From Lagopus muta (lineage: Eukaryota; Chordata; Aves; Galliformes; Phasianidae), in the NCBI RefSeq assembly GCF_023343835.1, contig NC_064466.1, positions 62,001 to 126,000 of the forward strand: a stretch of 64,000 bases of DNA. The letters are read 5' to 3'. Below the pieces are notes generated by a model that searched no databases, was not told the origin of the DNA, and saw only the letters and a list, made by a program, of their open reading frames with translations. Both the position numbers and the translations under genes were made by a program. Below are positions 22,701-34,764 of this stretch, in pieces. Numbering within the stretch: the first letter of the stretch is position 1; each line of letters starts with the position of its first letter.

Positions 22701-25700
22701 TTCTATAATCTTTAAGATCCCTTCCAACCCAACCCATGGGATTCCACGGATCTCTGACCTTTCAGGTCCCTTCCAACCCATCCCATGTGACTCCATGGAT
22801 CTCTGACCTTTCAGGTCCTTTCCAACCCAACCCATGTGACTCCATGGATCTCTGACCTTTCAGGTCCCTTCCAACCCAATCCTTGCATGATTCTATAATC
22901 TTTAAGATCCCTTCCAACCCAACCCATGGGATTCCACGGATCTCTGACCTTTCAGGTCCCTTCCAACCCAACCCATGGGATTCCATGGATCTCTGGTCTT
23001 TCAGGTCCCTTCCAACCCAATCCTTCCATGATTCTATGATCTTTCAGGTCCCTTCCAACCCAACCCATGTGCTTCTATGGTTCTGTGATCTTTAAGATCC
23101 CTTCCAACCCAACCCACGGGATTCCATGGATCCCTGATCTTTCAGGTCCTTTCCAACCCAACCCATGTGACTCCATGGATCCCTGATCTTTCAGGTCCTT
23201 TCCAACCCAACCCATGTGACTCCATGGATCTCTGACCTTTCAGGTCCCTTCCAACCCAATCTTTCCACGGTTCCACGATCAATGCTGAGGAGCTGCAGTA
23301 CCAGTGAGCCCAGTACCTGACAGGTAGGCCTGATCCCCCTTCTGGAGCACGTTGTAAGCAATCTTCTTGTGGGTGGCACTCTCATTGACGTAGCCGTCGA
23401 AGCGACGCAGGGGATCCTGTTGATTTATCTGACCTACGAGTAATCCTGGCTCTCCTGCAGGAAAGAGGGCCGAACAGCACAAGACAACACCGAGTTACGA
23501 TGTTTTCCATCACATCATTGCTCGTCCCAAAGATCTTCATTAAAGCAACTCATCAGAGATCTAGAAGGGAAAACCCGTATGCGACACCGCGAACCCCTTA
23601 AACCCATCAGAGCTCGTGAAGTATTTGTTCTTAGAATGAAGAACTGCGGGAAATGGCTTCAAGTCAAGGCTCACCTGGGCGGCACGGGACGCACAGCCCC
23701 CTGGAATCGCGGATCAGCTCCATCGTGTCCTCATTCACCTTCACCAAACGAATGGGATAAACGTTGGGCAAGATCCGACTGTTGAAGCCGCAGGCACCGA
23801 CCTTCCAAAAGACAGGAAAAAAAGCCAGCCTGTAATGCTGAAGAAAATGCCTTGGGTTTTGTATGCTGGGAATTCTCTGCTCTTTATTCCCTCTCCGTTT
23901 GAGAGGGAAATTTGCCCTGAGTTTTTCCTTTTGTTGTGTGCGCACGCTGCTCTTATTTACCAATTCAGCTCTTTACCATCTCTAGAATGCAATGTGCAGA
24001 GAACCGGGGCTGCAAGCAGAGCTTTTCCCCTTCTGCTCGTTCCTCTCCACCTTTCCTCTTCCCTCACCTTCCCATCCAAGTTGGCAATGCTGCAGTTGCA
24101 CTCCGTGGCTCCGTAGAACTCTCCGATCTGCTTGATGCGGAAGCGCTTGGTGAAGTCCTCCCAGATGGTGGGTCTCAAGCCGTTGCCCACCGCCAGCCGC
24201 ACGCAGTGCTGCGTCTCCGACTCTCGGACTGGCTGGTTCAGGAGGTACCTGCAGATTTCCCCGATATACTGAATAATCTGAAGCAGCAAACACAAAGACA
24301 TCGCTCAGGATTGGGTTCTGGGCCGCGCTCCAGGAAGGTTGGGGGAACAAGCGGTCGGCTGTAAGCAAAGAGCTTGATGTCACAAGGTGAATGCTGGCTG
24401 GGGATCCGATTACCACCTATAAATACTCCTACTGGGAGGAGGGTCAGATCAACACCGGGAAGGAGAAAGAGCTGCTTAAATTAGTAGGTGACGTTGGCAC
24501 CGACACAAGCGAGCATTCAGCGACAGCGAGCTGCCAAGAGAACTCAAGTCCTCAAAGACCTTTCCCCCAAATTGCAACAGATGTTTGTGTTTGGAAATTC
24601 AGTCTTGATGGCTCTACGGAGCGAGCAGGTGAGGGTGGGTGAAGGACATCCCCGAGTCTCCATCCCACATCCCTACCATGGCGCTGGCGATTCCATCGCG
24701 CCGCAGCACATCTTACAGAGAAACGATGAAGGTTTGGATGCTGGCTGTTGTTTTTTTCCTGAGGCTGAAATTACCAAAGCTCTGGATTTAAAACCTGTTG
24801 TGTTTGTACTCCATTCCAACACATCCTGAAAACACTGAATTTCCACCACTGCCTTCACTGGGGACGGAAACTCTCCCTTTACCGGAGCCTTATTATTTTC
24901 TATGAGGCACCAAGAACACTGGGATGGGGAATATTTCTACAAAACCCACTGAAAGGCTCAGGAAAGGGAATAAAACAGATTGTTTGGAGATACGTGAGGA
25001 TTTCACTTGTCCAAACTATAACTCAGGGGGCAGCGCTTGGGATCCCCCTTCAAAATCCCACCTGCTGAGGTAATTCCGCTCGTTATGTCAACCGCTATCA
25101 AACCGTACTGACTCCTCCCATGGCTCTGGGACAAGGGGACCAGGTGGAGATGGGCAGCGAAGCAGCGAGCCAGCAGAGCCCTCACCGTGCATCTGTACTT
25201 GGCACAGTCGTCCCAGAAGCGACTGGCGGAGAACTTCTTCCTGATGACCACGGTGAGGCCGTGGATGAGGCACTGGCCGACCCCCATGATGTTACCTGGA
25301 AAAGAAAGAGCCCGAGGTTGGCTTGGGGTCGCCCGTGGGGACACGTGGAGGATCCCAACGTGGATTTGGGGCAGGGGATGCTCGCCTGCGGAGTGGTAGA
25401 GCGGAAGGCAGTTGTAGAGGATGTCCTTTGGGTGCATCCTGTAGGCGTAGTACCCAAAGGCAGCGATGCGGTAATACCTGCAAGGACACGGCCCAGGATG
25501 AGGACGTGGGGGTGAACCGAGCTTCAGCTTCGAAAAAGCATCGGAAGAAAGAAATTGCCTCCTCGGGTCCTCACCTGCTGTGCACCACAATGGCAGCTTT
25601 GGGCATTCCTGTGGTGCCTGAAGTGTAGATGTAAAAGAGCCGATCTGCAAGAGCAGAAAACAGGCATCAGGCAAAGCGACCTCTGGGAAAACCTTTGGTA

Positions 25701-28700
25701 AAAAGGTGTTTTTAGGCTTTTTGTTCCTATCAGGGCACTTGAGGACGGGCTTTGACCACGGCTCAAAGTCTAACACGGGTGTTGAAGCGTACCCTAGGAG
25801 AAGGTCTGGATGTTGTCCATAGAGGTAAATAAATAAATGCACACAAAGAGTTTGCAGAGCTCTGAGGTTGGGACCCACACATCTCTGCACCGATGGTCCC
25901 GGGATTTGAGGAGCTCTCCAGCTCAGACCCTGATTCTGAAGCAATCTAGAGGAAAAGCTGAGGGTAGGGCAGGATACCCAAAGCCCTGCAGTGAAAACTC
26001 TGAAGGAGTTTCTTCAGCACTGAGAATCTTACTCCTGATTGATCTCAGATGGGCACGGAAACCTCAGCTGCGGAGAATATTCATCCAGAATGCCTTCAAA
26101 CCTGGATCTTCTATTTTTTTTTCCTCTCAAATCTCAGCTACTGAGAAACTTAATCCAGAATATCCTGGAACCACAATCTTACAATTTGTTCTTTTTTTTC
26201 CCCATATATATATATATATTTTTTCTATCTGTGACCCCAAACAGGGTTGATTTAACCCCTCCTTTGCTGTCTCCTAGCCCAGCTCTGAGTGCTGTGGTCT
26301 AGTGGGCATGGTGTGATAGGCTGACGGTTGGACTCAATGATCTTTGAGGTCTCTTCCAACTTTGATGATTCTACGGCTCTGGGATTCTTATGGACACCCC
26401 ACTAAGAAATGAGGACTGCTGATAAACACAACCATCCAAGCCTTTGGCTGGAATCTGAGTTGGTGGTGACTTGGATGCAGTGCTCAGAAGAGGATCCAGG
26501 TGCCTGGTCTCTGCAGGAACAACTTCTGGCTTGTAGTCACCGGAGCAGAACTTGGCCATGTTCTTTCCCAGCATCCCGTTCACTTCGGTTATTGCTGCAA
26601 CACAAAGCCAGAAACGCTTTGCAAGAAACGGAACACGGCAGGAACAGTGGCAGAAATAATCTGTGTGATGTCCTGTTGTGCCCCGAAACGTCGCTGCAGT
26701 GAGAGGACCCGAAGATCGAGGTCCAGATGCCAACCATTCTACTGTTCCATGGCTCTGTGCTCTTCAAGGTCCCTTCCAACCCAGATATTCTATAGTGCTA
26801 TGATCTTCAAGGACCCCTCGACCTCATTCCATGACTCTATGATCTTCAAGGACCCTTCCACCCCAACCATTCTACAGTTCTGTGATATTTAAGGACCCTT
26901 CCAACCCATTCCATGGCTCTATGATCTTCAAAGACCCTTCCAACCCTAATATTCTATAGTGCTATGATCTTCAAGGACCCCTCCAACCCATTCCATGGCT
27001 CTATGATCTTCAAGGTCCCTTCCAACCCTAATATTCTATAGTGCTATGATCTTCAAGGACCCCTTGACCTCATTCCATGACTCTGTGATCTTCAAGGACC
27101 CCTCGACCTCATTCCATGACTCTATGATCTTCAAGGACCCTTCCAACCCAACCATTCCATGGTTCTCTGATCTTTAAGGACCCCTCCAACCCATTCCATG
27201 GCCCTATGATCTTCAAGGACCCTTCCAACCCAACCATTCTACAGTTCTATGATCTTTAAGGACCCCTCCAACCCATTCCATGGCTCTATGATCTTCAAGG
27301 ACCCTTCCACCCCAACCATTCTACAGTTCTGTGATATTTAAGGACCCTTCCAACCCATTCCATGGCTCTATGATCTTCAAAGACCCTTCCAACCCTAATA
27401 TTCTACAGTTCTATGATCTTTAAGGACCCCTCCAACGCATTCCATGGCTCTATCATCTTCAAGGACCCTTCCAACCCAACCATTCTACAGTTCTATGATC
27501 TTTAAGGACCCCTCCAACGCATTCCATGGCTCTATGATCTTCAAGGACCCTTTCACCCCAACCATTCCACGGTTCTATGATCTTCAAGGACCCCTCCAAC
27601 CCATTCCATGGCTCTATGATCTTCAAGGACCCTTCCAACCCAACCATTCTACAGTTCTATGACCTTAAGGACCCCTCCAACCCATTCCATGGCTCTATGA
27701 TCTTCAAGGACCCTTCCAACCCAACCATTCCATGGTTCTATAATATTTAAGGACCCCTCCAACCCTTCCCATGGCTCCATCATCTTCAAGGACCCTTCCA
27801 ACCATAATATTCTATAGTGCTATGATCTTCAAGGACCCCTCGACCTCATTCCATGGCTCTATGATCTTCAAGGACCCTTCCAACCCAACCATTCCATGGT
27901 TCTTTGAACTTTAAGGACACTTCCAACCCATTCCATGGCTCTATCATCTTCAAGGACCCTTCCAACCCTAATATTCTATAGTGCTATGATCTTCAAGGAC
28001 CCCTCGACCTCATTCCATGACTCTATGATCTTCAAGGACCCTTCCAACCCAACCACTCCATGGTTCTATGATCTTCAAGGACCCCTCCAACCCATTCCAT
28101 GGCTCTATGATCTTCAAGGACCCTTCCAACCCAACCACTCCATGGTTCTACAATATGGAGGTCCCTTCCATCCCCACCCCCTCCACGACTCTACGATCAC
28201 CCAGGCGCCCCACCTGAGGACAGCTCCCCTCCAAAAATCACCGCTTTGGCTCCTGACGTCGTTATGCAGTAAACCAGCGAATCCAAACGCAGGTTGAAAT
28301 TAATGAGGGCCGCTTCGATGCCGACTTTCGCCATCCCCAACCAGAGGCCGACGAACTCGGGGCGGCTCTCCATGAAGATGGCAATGACGTCCCCGAGGCG
28401 GAAGCCTTGCTGGTAGAAGAAATTGGCCACGGCGTTGGAATACTCGTCCAGCCACCGGAAGGTCCACTTCTCACCCGTGGCCTCGTAAATCAGGGCCACT
28501 TTGTCGGGGTGCCGGCGGACGACGTCCTGGAACATCTTGGGAATGGTGGTGTTGTTTTTTTGGTGCCGTCGTAACTTGTACTTGACTCGTAACAGCACCG
28601 AGAGGCCGCTGAAGCAAAGGAAGAGAAGAAATAAGAAATCCAGCAGGATTTGCAGCATTTTCCAGAAGGAATTGCAACGTTCTCCGGAAGGAAATATGAT

Positions 28701-31700
28701 GTTGGTACCGACATCAATGATTCTCTCTGTTGGGACACCCTTGGCGTTATATGGAAGGCAACCAAGTTTCATGGATGGCTCTTGGTCTACTTTACAATCT
28801 TTGATATTGAAATTAATTCATTTGTTATTGTTTTTTTTCTTTAATATTGATGCTTCTGAGTCAAACACAGCACTGATTTCCATATGGGAACACAGACACG
28901 GTGTTTGTACCCCCCCCTATGGGAGTCCCATTGGAATCCAACCCCTTGGACACCTCAACCACGCTGACACTGAACTTCGGATCGCTGCCGCTCTATGGAA
29001 AACGATGGCTTTTAGCATTATGGTAACAAAAACTCACAAAAACACCAACGATTCTGGCACCTTCCATGCCTCAAACCAGGGGTGATCCATAAATCTGAAC
29101 GTTGGTGTCAAATCAAAGCGGTGATGCTAAGCCACGGGTTGTTTTTTTTTAAGGATATGAGCGGGGAAAAAAAGCTTTGCAATGATTGCTTTCACCTGGG
29201 AGGGAAACGTGACCTTACATAGGCAGCACCTCTCTTGCCAGGAGGATTTTCAGCATTTTTGTGCTATTTATCCAGTTTTACGCCTTGGGATCTGTCATTA
29301 TTTAAGTGACAGAGCCAGCATCACCACTCATAAAGCAAAGCAAGGAAGGAAACAAAGCCAACGGTTCCCCTTTCGGCCCTGGGATGGTCAGAGGGGATGA
29401 AGAAAACACAGATTTCAATGACCACGTAAGGAATGATGGATAACATATCAGAACAGCAGCACAGATTCTGCTCCCTTCTGGAGGTGGGACCGAATGCAGG
29501 CAGCGCGGCGCGTTTCTCTTCCGCCGACATCAAAGAGGGAATTACTGCGCCACGAGACTTCGCAAGAACCCCCAGAAAACCCCAAACGTCGTTTAATGTC
29601 AGCCCTGAAAGAAACCCCCGCAGCTCTGAGTGTCAATGAGCACAGAGGGGAGGGGGAAGGGATCCCTCAAACGGAGCTGTTGGCCGCGGTCGGGCTGCGC
29701 GGTGACCTTCCGCGGAGCGGTGCCAAGCGCGGAACAGAGGAGCCTTTTGTCTCGTGAGCCACACTTTTCCAGATACTTAAAGGGTTTTATTCCGCCCGGT
29801 TTATTTTCTGCCATTCTTCCCAGCTCGCCGGGCAATCGGGAGGAAACAGCTCTTCAAGGCTCAGTGACAGCCGCGGCAAAGCCAGGCAGCGCTGGCCAGG
29901 GCAACGGCCTTAAATCCTTACAAATTCAAAGCACATCCACCCCCAAAAATGGGCTAAAAACTGCGGAAATCAGTGAGACACCCTCGACAGCTCCCAGGGA
30001 TAACAGTGGCCTTTCCTCATGCTGCTCCCATCCCTGAATTTCACTCCTCAAAGGCAGAGTGAAGAGCAAGAAACATCCTCACATCACTGGGGCTGAGTGG
30101 CTGAACTGGACCGGCAGCAGTGCTGGCACTGGGGTGGAACTGGAAGCGTGGGGACGGCAGTGGGGTGGGTGAGGGATGGGCATCCTGCAGGGCAGCACGT
30201 CCTGGGGGCCAAGCACTGGGAATTAGGCAGCAGTTACTGGGCACTGGGTGTAGGGATATGGGGCACTGGGTGCCACGCGCTGGGCACTGGGCACCAGGTT
30301 GCGGATATGGGGCACTGGGCACCAGGTTTATGGGCACCGGGCACCAGGTTGGGGATATTGGGCACTGGGCACAGGGAAAAGGGAACTGGGCACCAGGTTT
30401 ATGGGCACTGGGCACAGGGAAAAGGGAACTGGGCACCAGGTTGGGGATATTGGGCACTGGGTACAGGAAAAAGGGCACTGGGCACCAGGTTTATGGGCAC
30501 TGGGCACCAGGTCGGGGATATGGGGCACTGGGCACAGGGAAAGGGGCACCGGGCACCAGGTTGTGGATATTGGGTACTGGTACCAGATTCTGGGCACTGG
30601 GTGTTGAGTACTGGGCACTGGGTGCCAGACACTGAATACTGGGCACCTGATTCTGGGCACAGGGCACTGGGTACTGGGAAGAGGACCTGGGTACCAGACA
30701 TTGGGTACTGGGCACCAGATTTTGGGCACTGGGCATAGGGCACTGGGCACCAGGTTCTGGGAATAGGACATTGGGTACTGGGAACAGGACATTGGGTACC
30801 AAACATTGGGTATTGGGCACCAGATTCTGGGCACTGGGATCAGAGCACTGGGCACAGGGTACTGGGCACTGGATGTAGGGTACTGGGCACTGGGCACCAG
30901 ATTCCGGGCACTGGGTACTGGGAAGAGGAGCTGGGTACCAGACATTGGGTACTGGGCACCAGATTTTGGGCACTGGGCACATGGCACTGGGCACAGGGTA
31001 CAGGGCACTGGGAACAGGGCATTAGGCACCAGGTTCTGGATACAGGGAACCAGATTCTGGGCACTGGGCGCAGGGTACCAGGCACTGGGCATCAGGTTCT
31101 GGGAACAGGACATTGGGTACTGGGAACAGGGCACTGGATACCAAACATTGGGTACTGAGCACCAGATTCCGGGCATTGGGTACTGGGAAGAGGACCTGGG
31201 TACCAGATATTGGGTACTGGGTACCAGATTTGGGGCACAGGGCACTGGGCATAGGGCACTGGGCACCAGATTCTGGGCACAGGACATTGGGTACTGGAAG
31301 AGAACACTGGGTACCAGGTTCTGGATACTGGGCACCAGATTCTGGGCACTGGGCACAGGGTACCAGGCACTGGATGTAGGGTACTGGGCACCAGATTCTG
31401 GGCACAGGGCATTGGGTATTGGGAACAGGGCACTGGACACCAGGTTCTGAATACTGGGCACCAGATTCTGGGCACTGGGCACTGGGCATAGGGCACTGGG
31501 CACCAGGTTCTGGGAACGGGACATTGGGTACTGGAAGAGAACACTGGGTACCAGGTTTTGGATATTGGGCACCAGATTCTGGGCACTGGGCACAGGGTAC
31601 CAGGCACTGGATGTAGGGTACTGGGCACCAGATTCTGGGCACAGGGCATTGGGTACTGGGAACAGGGCACTGGACACCAGGTTCTGGATACTGGGCAACA

Positions 31701-32049
31701 GATTCTGGGCACTGGGCACTGGGCATAGGGCACTGGGTGTCGGTTACCGGGCACCAGACACTGGGTACTGGATACCAGATACCGGGCACAAAGCTTTGGG
31801 TATTGGGAACAGGACGCCGGCTGTGGGTCCCGGGCTCGATGCACACCGTAGGGCACAGAACGCCGAGCCCCGCACCACTTACAAGAGATCCCGCAGCGCC
31901 GTTTTGCAGATCACCCTCAGCAGCCTCCAACCTCCGCTTCCCAGGCCGATGCCCAGCGCTGCCGCCAGGCTCCAAACCCACGGAACCCCGAAGAACCTCA
32001 TCAGCCCCAACGATCCCAGCGCCGCGGTGCAAACCCCCACCGGCTGCAT
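19776..32049 (-). CDS. SLC27A1: Long-chain fatty acid transport protein 1 (FATP1), 12 coding exons, intact
   Basis: Imports long-chain fatty acids and activates them to acyl-CoA at plasma and internal membranes. Exons (minus): 32049-31883, 28608-28214, 26594-26433, 25644-25575, 25477-25386, 25295-25186, 24277-24068, 23801-23675, 23454-23317, 21799-21635, 20884-20738, 19933-19776. They join in frame to 646 codons plus stop, the same length as human FATP1. Visible features are an N-terminal hydrophobic segment ([19 protein letters not shown]), the AMP-binding motif [10 protein letters not shown] at about residues 248-257, [15 protein letters not shown], and the FATP motif [14 protein letters not shown] at about 512-525. 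The intron after 25386 has a GC donor (GCGAGC); the others are GT. A non-coding first exon is likely upstream: the coding exon has an acceptor one base before its ATG, and a donor follows 32182. Introns hold two CR1-tail arrays, a CR1 fragment and a large minisatellite. Confidence 0.96.
20936..21435 (+). mobile_element. CR1 LINE fragment (reverse transcriptase C-terminal region)
   Basis: Lies antisense in SLC27A1 intron 10. It encodes traces of the CR1 ORF2 C-terminal region: [27 protein letters not shown] and SQQCAL. CR1 landmarks follow, such as GCAGAGAAGGACCTGCGGGT and a segment like GGCCCCATCTGGAGCACTGG. A local expansion of GGTTGACCA-type units sits in its middle (about 21120-21230). Not capable of movement. 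Confidence 0.85.
22150..23285 (-). repeat. CR1-tail minisatellite array 4 (SLC27A1 intron 9)
   Basis: About 20-25 units of CAGGTCCCTTCCAACCCAAC alternating with CCATGTGACTCCATGGATCT, CTGACCTTT, and CCTTCCATGATTCTATAATC. This is the CR1 3' end in its own sense relative to the plus strand, opposite to arrays 1-3. Two unit types alternate irregularly, giving a higher-order pattern. Confidence 0.87.
26280..26395 (+). mobile_element. CR1 LINE 3' end fragment (SLC27A1 intron 3)
   Basis: CTAGTGGGCATGGTGTGATA followed by GGTTGGACTCAATGATCTTT, GAGGTCTCTTCCAACTTTG and a decayed ATTCTACGG tail. It is a 5'-truncated CR1 copy about 115 bp long, next to SLC27A1 exon 3. Confidence 0.75.
26735..28175 (-). 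repeat. CR1-tail minisatellite array 5 (SLC27A1 intron 2)
   Basis: About 33 units of GATCTTCAAGGACCCTTCCA plus ACCCAACCATTCTACAGTTC or ACCCATTCCATGGCTCTAT. Two or three unit variants alternate in blocks, and some larger blocks repeat almost exactly (for example around 26970-27120 and 27970-28060). The array ends about 35 bp from exon 2. Confidence 0.88.
30235..31795 (-). repeat. GGGCACTGGGCACC-type minisatellite in SLC27A1 intron 1
   Basis: Short related units (GGGCACTG, GGGTACTG, GGGCACCAGATTCT, GGCACCAGGTTCTGG) build a 1.5-kb array. A higher-order period of 237 bp is visible: the landmark GGAAGAGAACACTGGGTACC begins at 31296 and 31533. The array starts about 90 bp downstream of the donor of the first coding exon. 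Long open frames on both strands reflect the repeat only. Confidence 0.88.
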
Positions 32050-32099
32050 GCTGCGGATGGAAGGAGCGGTCACAAATCCACCGGGCCTTAAAAATCCAC

Positions 32100-32480
32100 A
32101 ACCCCGGCCCCGTTGTGACCCCTCCCGTCCTCCCAACCTCCCAACCCCCCCCCTCGAGCCCCACATTCCGCTCCTCCGTACCTCCGCACCGCTCCGCTGC
32201 CCGCAGCGGATCCGACCGAGGAGCTCCGAGCGGCGCTTCGGGGAAGCGTGGGCTGCCCACCGGTAGGCGGGACAGTCCGGCGGCTCGCGATCTGATTGGT
32301 GGAGAGCTCTGAGGGAGGTCTCTGATTGGGCGAGGAGAAAGGGCGGAGCTGTCCTTGGTAGGGAGCGGAGCGGATCGGGAAGGGAGCGGAGCGGAGCGGA
32401 GGTTTCGCTTCGCTGCCGCCGCGGAGGGGAAGGGGAAATCGGGCAAAAAGCAGCGGGAAAAGGCGTTCGAGCCGTAATTC
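32100..32480 (-). promoter_or_regulatory. SLC27A1 CpG-island promoter and probable 5' UTR exon
   Basis: CpG-rich block upstream of the first coding exon. Two inverted CCAAT boxes (CTGATTGG on plus, CCAATCAG on minus) lie at 32292-32299 and 32322-32329, 30 bp apart, as expected for NF-Y. Repeated GGGAGCGGAGCGGA segments lie at 32360-32400. A donor (GAG then GTACGG) after 32182 marks a likely non-coding exon starting near 32230-32260. Confidence 0.6.
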
Positions 32481-32749
32481 CAATAGGAAACGGAGTTGTC
32501 CTTCACATTTCTCCAGTTAATGCGGAGAGGAACGGAGGATTCGTCCCACTGCCCTCCGTGCGAGGAAACCGGGGCAGCCGCACCGGGAAAAGACTTTTTT
32601 TTTTTTTTGGCTTTAAATCTAATAGAAAACGAGCTGCTGTTTGCTCCTCTGTTTGTTCCCACTCAGTGCTGGGCGACGTCCCGTTGCTTTGCCCCGTTTT
32701 TCATCCCCCCAACGCTGTGGGATCCGTGCCAGGACCCAACGCAGCGCCG

Positions 32750-32931
32750 TCCCCGCATTCATTGACCCCTCGCTTTAATCCGATTTCGGCTATGAATAGC
32801 AGCCGGGAGCGGCGGGGGGAGGGAAGCGCGGAGGGCTGCGTGTCTCATCCCGCCCCGTTTGGACACTCGCTGCTCTGCACATCCCTCATTGGGATCCGCC
32901 ACCCTCCCCCTTCCTTCCCCCCCCCCCCGCC
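32750..32931 (+). promoter_or_regulatory. Putative NXNL1 proximal promoter
   Basis: Contains TAATCC at 32776-32781, the core site of CRX/OTX photoreceptor homeodomain factors, about 150 bp before the NXNL1 ATG. This fits a rod/cone-expressed gene. The start codon context is CCCCGCCATGG, a strong Kozak match. The transcription start was not determined. Confidence 0.45.
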
Positions 32932-34744
32932 ATGGCTTCTCTGTTCGCTGGGAAAGTATTGATCGTCAACAACAGAGACCGGGATGAGGTGGAGACGGAG
33001 AGGGAGCTGTGTTTGGCCCTGGAGAACAGAGTGATGCTGCTGTATTTCGGGGCGGCTGAATGCCCGCAGTGCCGGAGCTTCGTGCCACGGCTGAAGGATT
33101 TCTTTGTGAGGTTGACAGATGAGTTCTACGTGGAACGGGCATCGCAGCTGTGTTTGGTGTACGTGTCCCAAGACGCCACCGCGCAGCAAGAGGAGGCCTT
33201 CCTGAAGTCCATGCCCAAGAGGTGGCTGTCGTTACCCTTCGGGGATGAGTTCAAGAGGTGGGTGGTGGGGTTGGGGGGGTTCTTTGGGGTCGTAGGAGTG
33301 CGGAATGATGGAGTGGTTGGGAGGGAAGGGACTGTAAGGATAATAGAATTGTAGGTTGGGTTGGGTGGGAGGGGAACTTAAAAGATCACAGAATCGTAGA
33401 ATGGTTTTGGTTGGAAGGACCTTAAAGATCGCAGAGTCGCGGAATCACAGAGTGGGTTTGGTTGGAAGGGACCTAAAAAGATCACGGGATCATGGAATGG
33501 TTTTGGTTGGAAGGACCTTAAAGATTGGAGAATCATGGAATCACAGACTGGGTTTGGTTGGAAGGGATCTTAAAGATCACAGAATCGTGGAATGGTTTTG
33601 GTTGGAGGGACCTTAAAGATTGCAGAGTCGTGGAATCATAGAGTGGGTTTGGTTGGAAGGGATCTTAAAGATCACAGAATCATGGAATGGTTTTGGTTGG
33701 AAGGACCTTAAAGATTGGAGAATCATGGAATCACAGACTGGGTTTGGTTGGAAGGGACCTAAAAAGATCACAGACCCATACAATGTCTTGGGTTTGGGTT
33801 GAAAGGCTTCTTAAAGATCAAAGAGACAGAGAATGGGTTGGGTTAGAAGGGACTTCAAAGATTATAGATGGAAACATAGAACCGTAGAGACACAGAAATT
33901 CTTAGGTTGGAAGGGTCCTCAAAGGTGGTGGGATGATAGAGTCATAGAAAGATGGAATCATGGAATGGTTGGGCTGAACAGGACCTTAAAGGTCAAAGAA
34001 TCATAGAAGAACAGAGTGGGTTGGGTTGGAAGGATCCTTGAAGGTCACAGAATCACAAAATTTTAGGGTGGCGTGGGCTGGGAGTGACCTTGAAGATCAT
34101 AGAACCATAGAATGGTTTGGGTTGGAAGGGACCTTAAAAATCATCAGACGGTAGAATCGTAGGATTGTAGATCCATAGAACCCAAGATCATAGAACCACA
34201 GTATGGTTTGGGTTGGGAGGGTCCTTGTGACCCATCCAGGCCCAGTCCTGTTGCCACAGGCTGATTGCCACACACTCAATTAGGAAATGGGATTTACCAC
34301 AACGTCATTAACGGCCGAGCGAGGTGCAGGTAACACTGACAACTCCTTCCAGCCCCTCTTGGAGCCATTTTGGAGTTTGTACTTTAATGAATACCGAGGA
34401 ACTCTGAGTGCAGCAGGTCTTGAATTGAGATTTCTTCCCTTTGCAGGGAACTGGAGCTGCGCTTTGCGGTGTCTGAGGTGCCCAGGGTGGTGGTGTTGAA
34501 ACCCAACGGGGACGTCATCGTCGGGAACGCCGTGGATGAGATCACCAGCATGGGTCCTGCCTGCTTCCAGAACTGGCAGGAGGCAGCTGAGCTGGTGGAC
34601 AGGAATTTCCGACTGGCTGAGGATTTTGATGACTGTGCCAGGAGGAGCATCAGCGACCCCTTCCGGCGCCTCAAGTACAAACTGGGCAAGGGGGAGAAAT
34701 CCGGGAGTGAAGAGCAGAAGGAGGATGGTGATGAGTCCTCATAG
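32932..34744 (+). CDS. NXNL1: Nucleoredoxin-like 1 (rod-derived cone viability factor), 2 exons
   Basis: Thioredoxin-like photoreceptor protein. In mammals the full-length form protects against oxidation, and a short intron-retention form is the trophic factor RdCVF, which acts on cones through basigin-1. Exons 32932-33257 and 34447-34744, phase 2 intron, 207 codons plus stop (human 212). Start MASLFAGKVL closely matches the family. The redox CPQC motif is at residues 44-47, followed by LKDFFVRLTDEFYVERASQL. Exon 2 has PRVVVLKPNGDV and ACFQNWQEAAELVDRNF. The C-terminal tail is acidic and lysine-rich. The intron (33258-34446) is filled largely by a CR1-tail array. Head-to-head with SLC27A1, as in human. 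Confidence 0.96.
33345..34235 (+). repeat. CR1-tail minisatellite array 6 (NXNL1 intron)
   Basis: About 15-18 units of GGTTTGGTTGGAAGGGACCT plus AAAGATCACAGAATCGTGGA, with irregular 40-60 bp spacing. Closest of all arrays to the ordinary CR1 3'-end consensus. The left half has an alternating long/short pattern (GGATTTT-free units with TTTTGGTTGG). Confidence 0.85.
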
Positions 34745-34764
34745 GGATGTCTGGGACCCAGTCG

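Noticed and set aside
30328-31719. 463-codon minus-strand open frame
   Set aside because: Entirely inside the GGGCACTG minisatellite; a by-product of the repeat.
31022-32662. 546-codon minus-strand open frame across the SLC27A1 promoter, exon 1 and minisatellite
   Set aside because: It runs in a different frame from the true FATP1 exon, and most of its length is low-complexity repeat ([11 protein letters not shown]).
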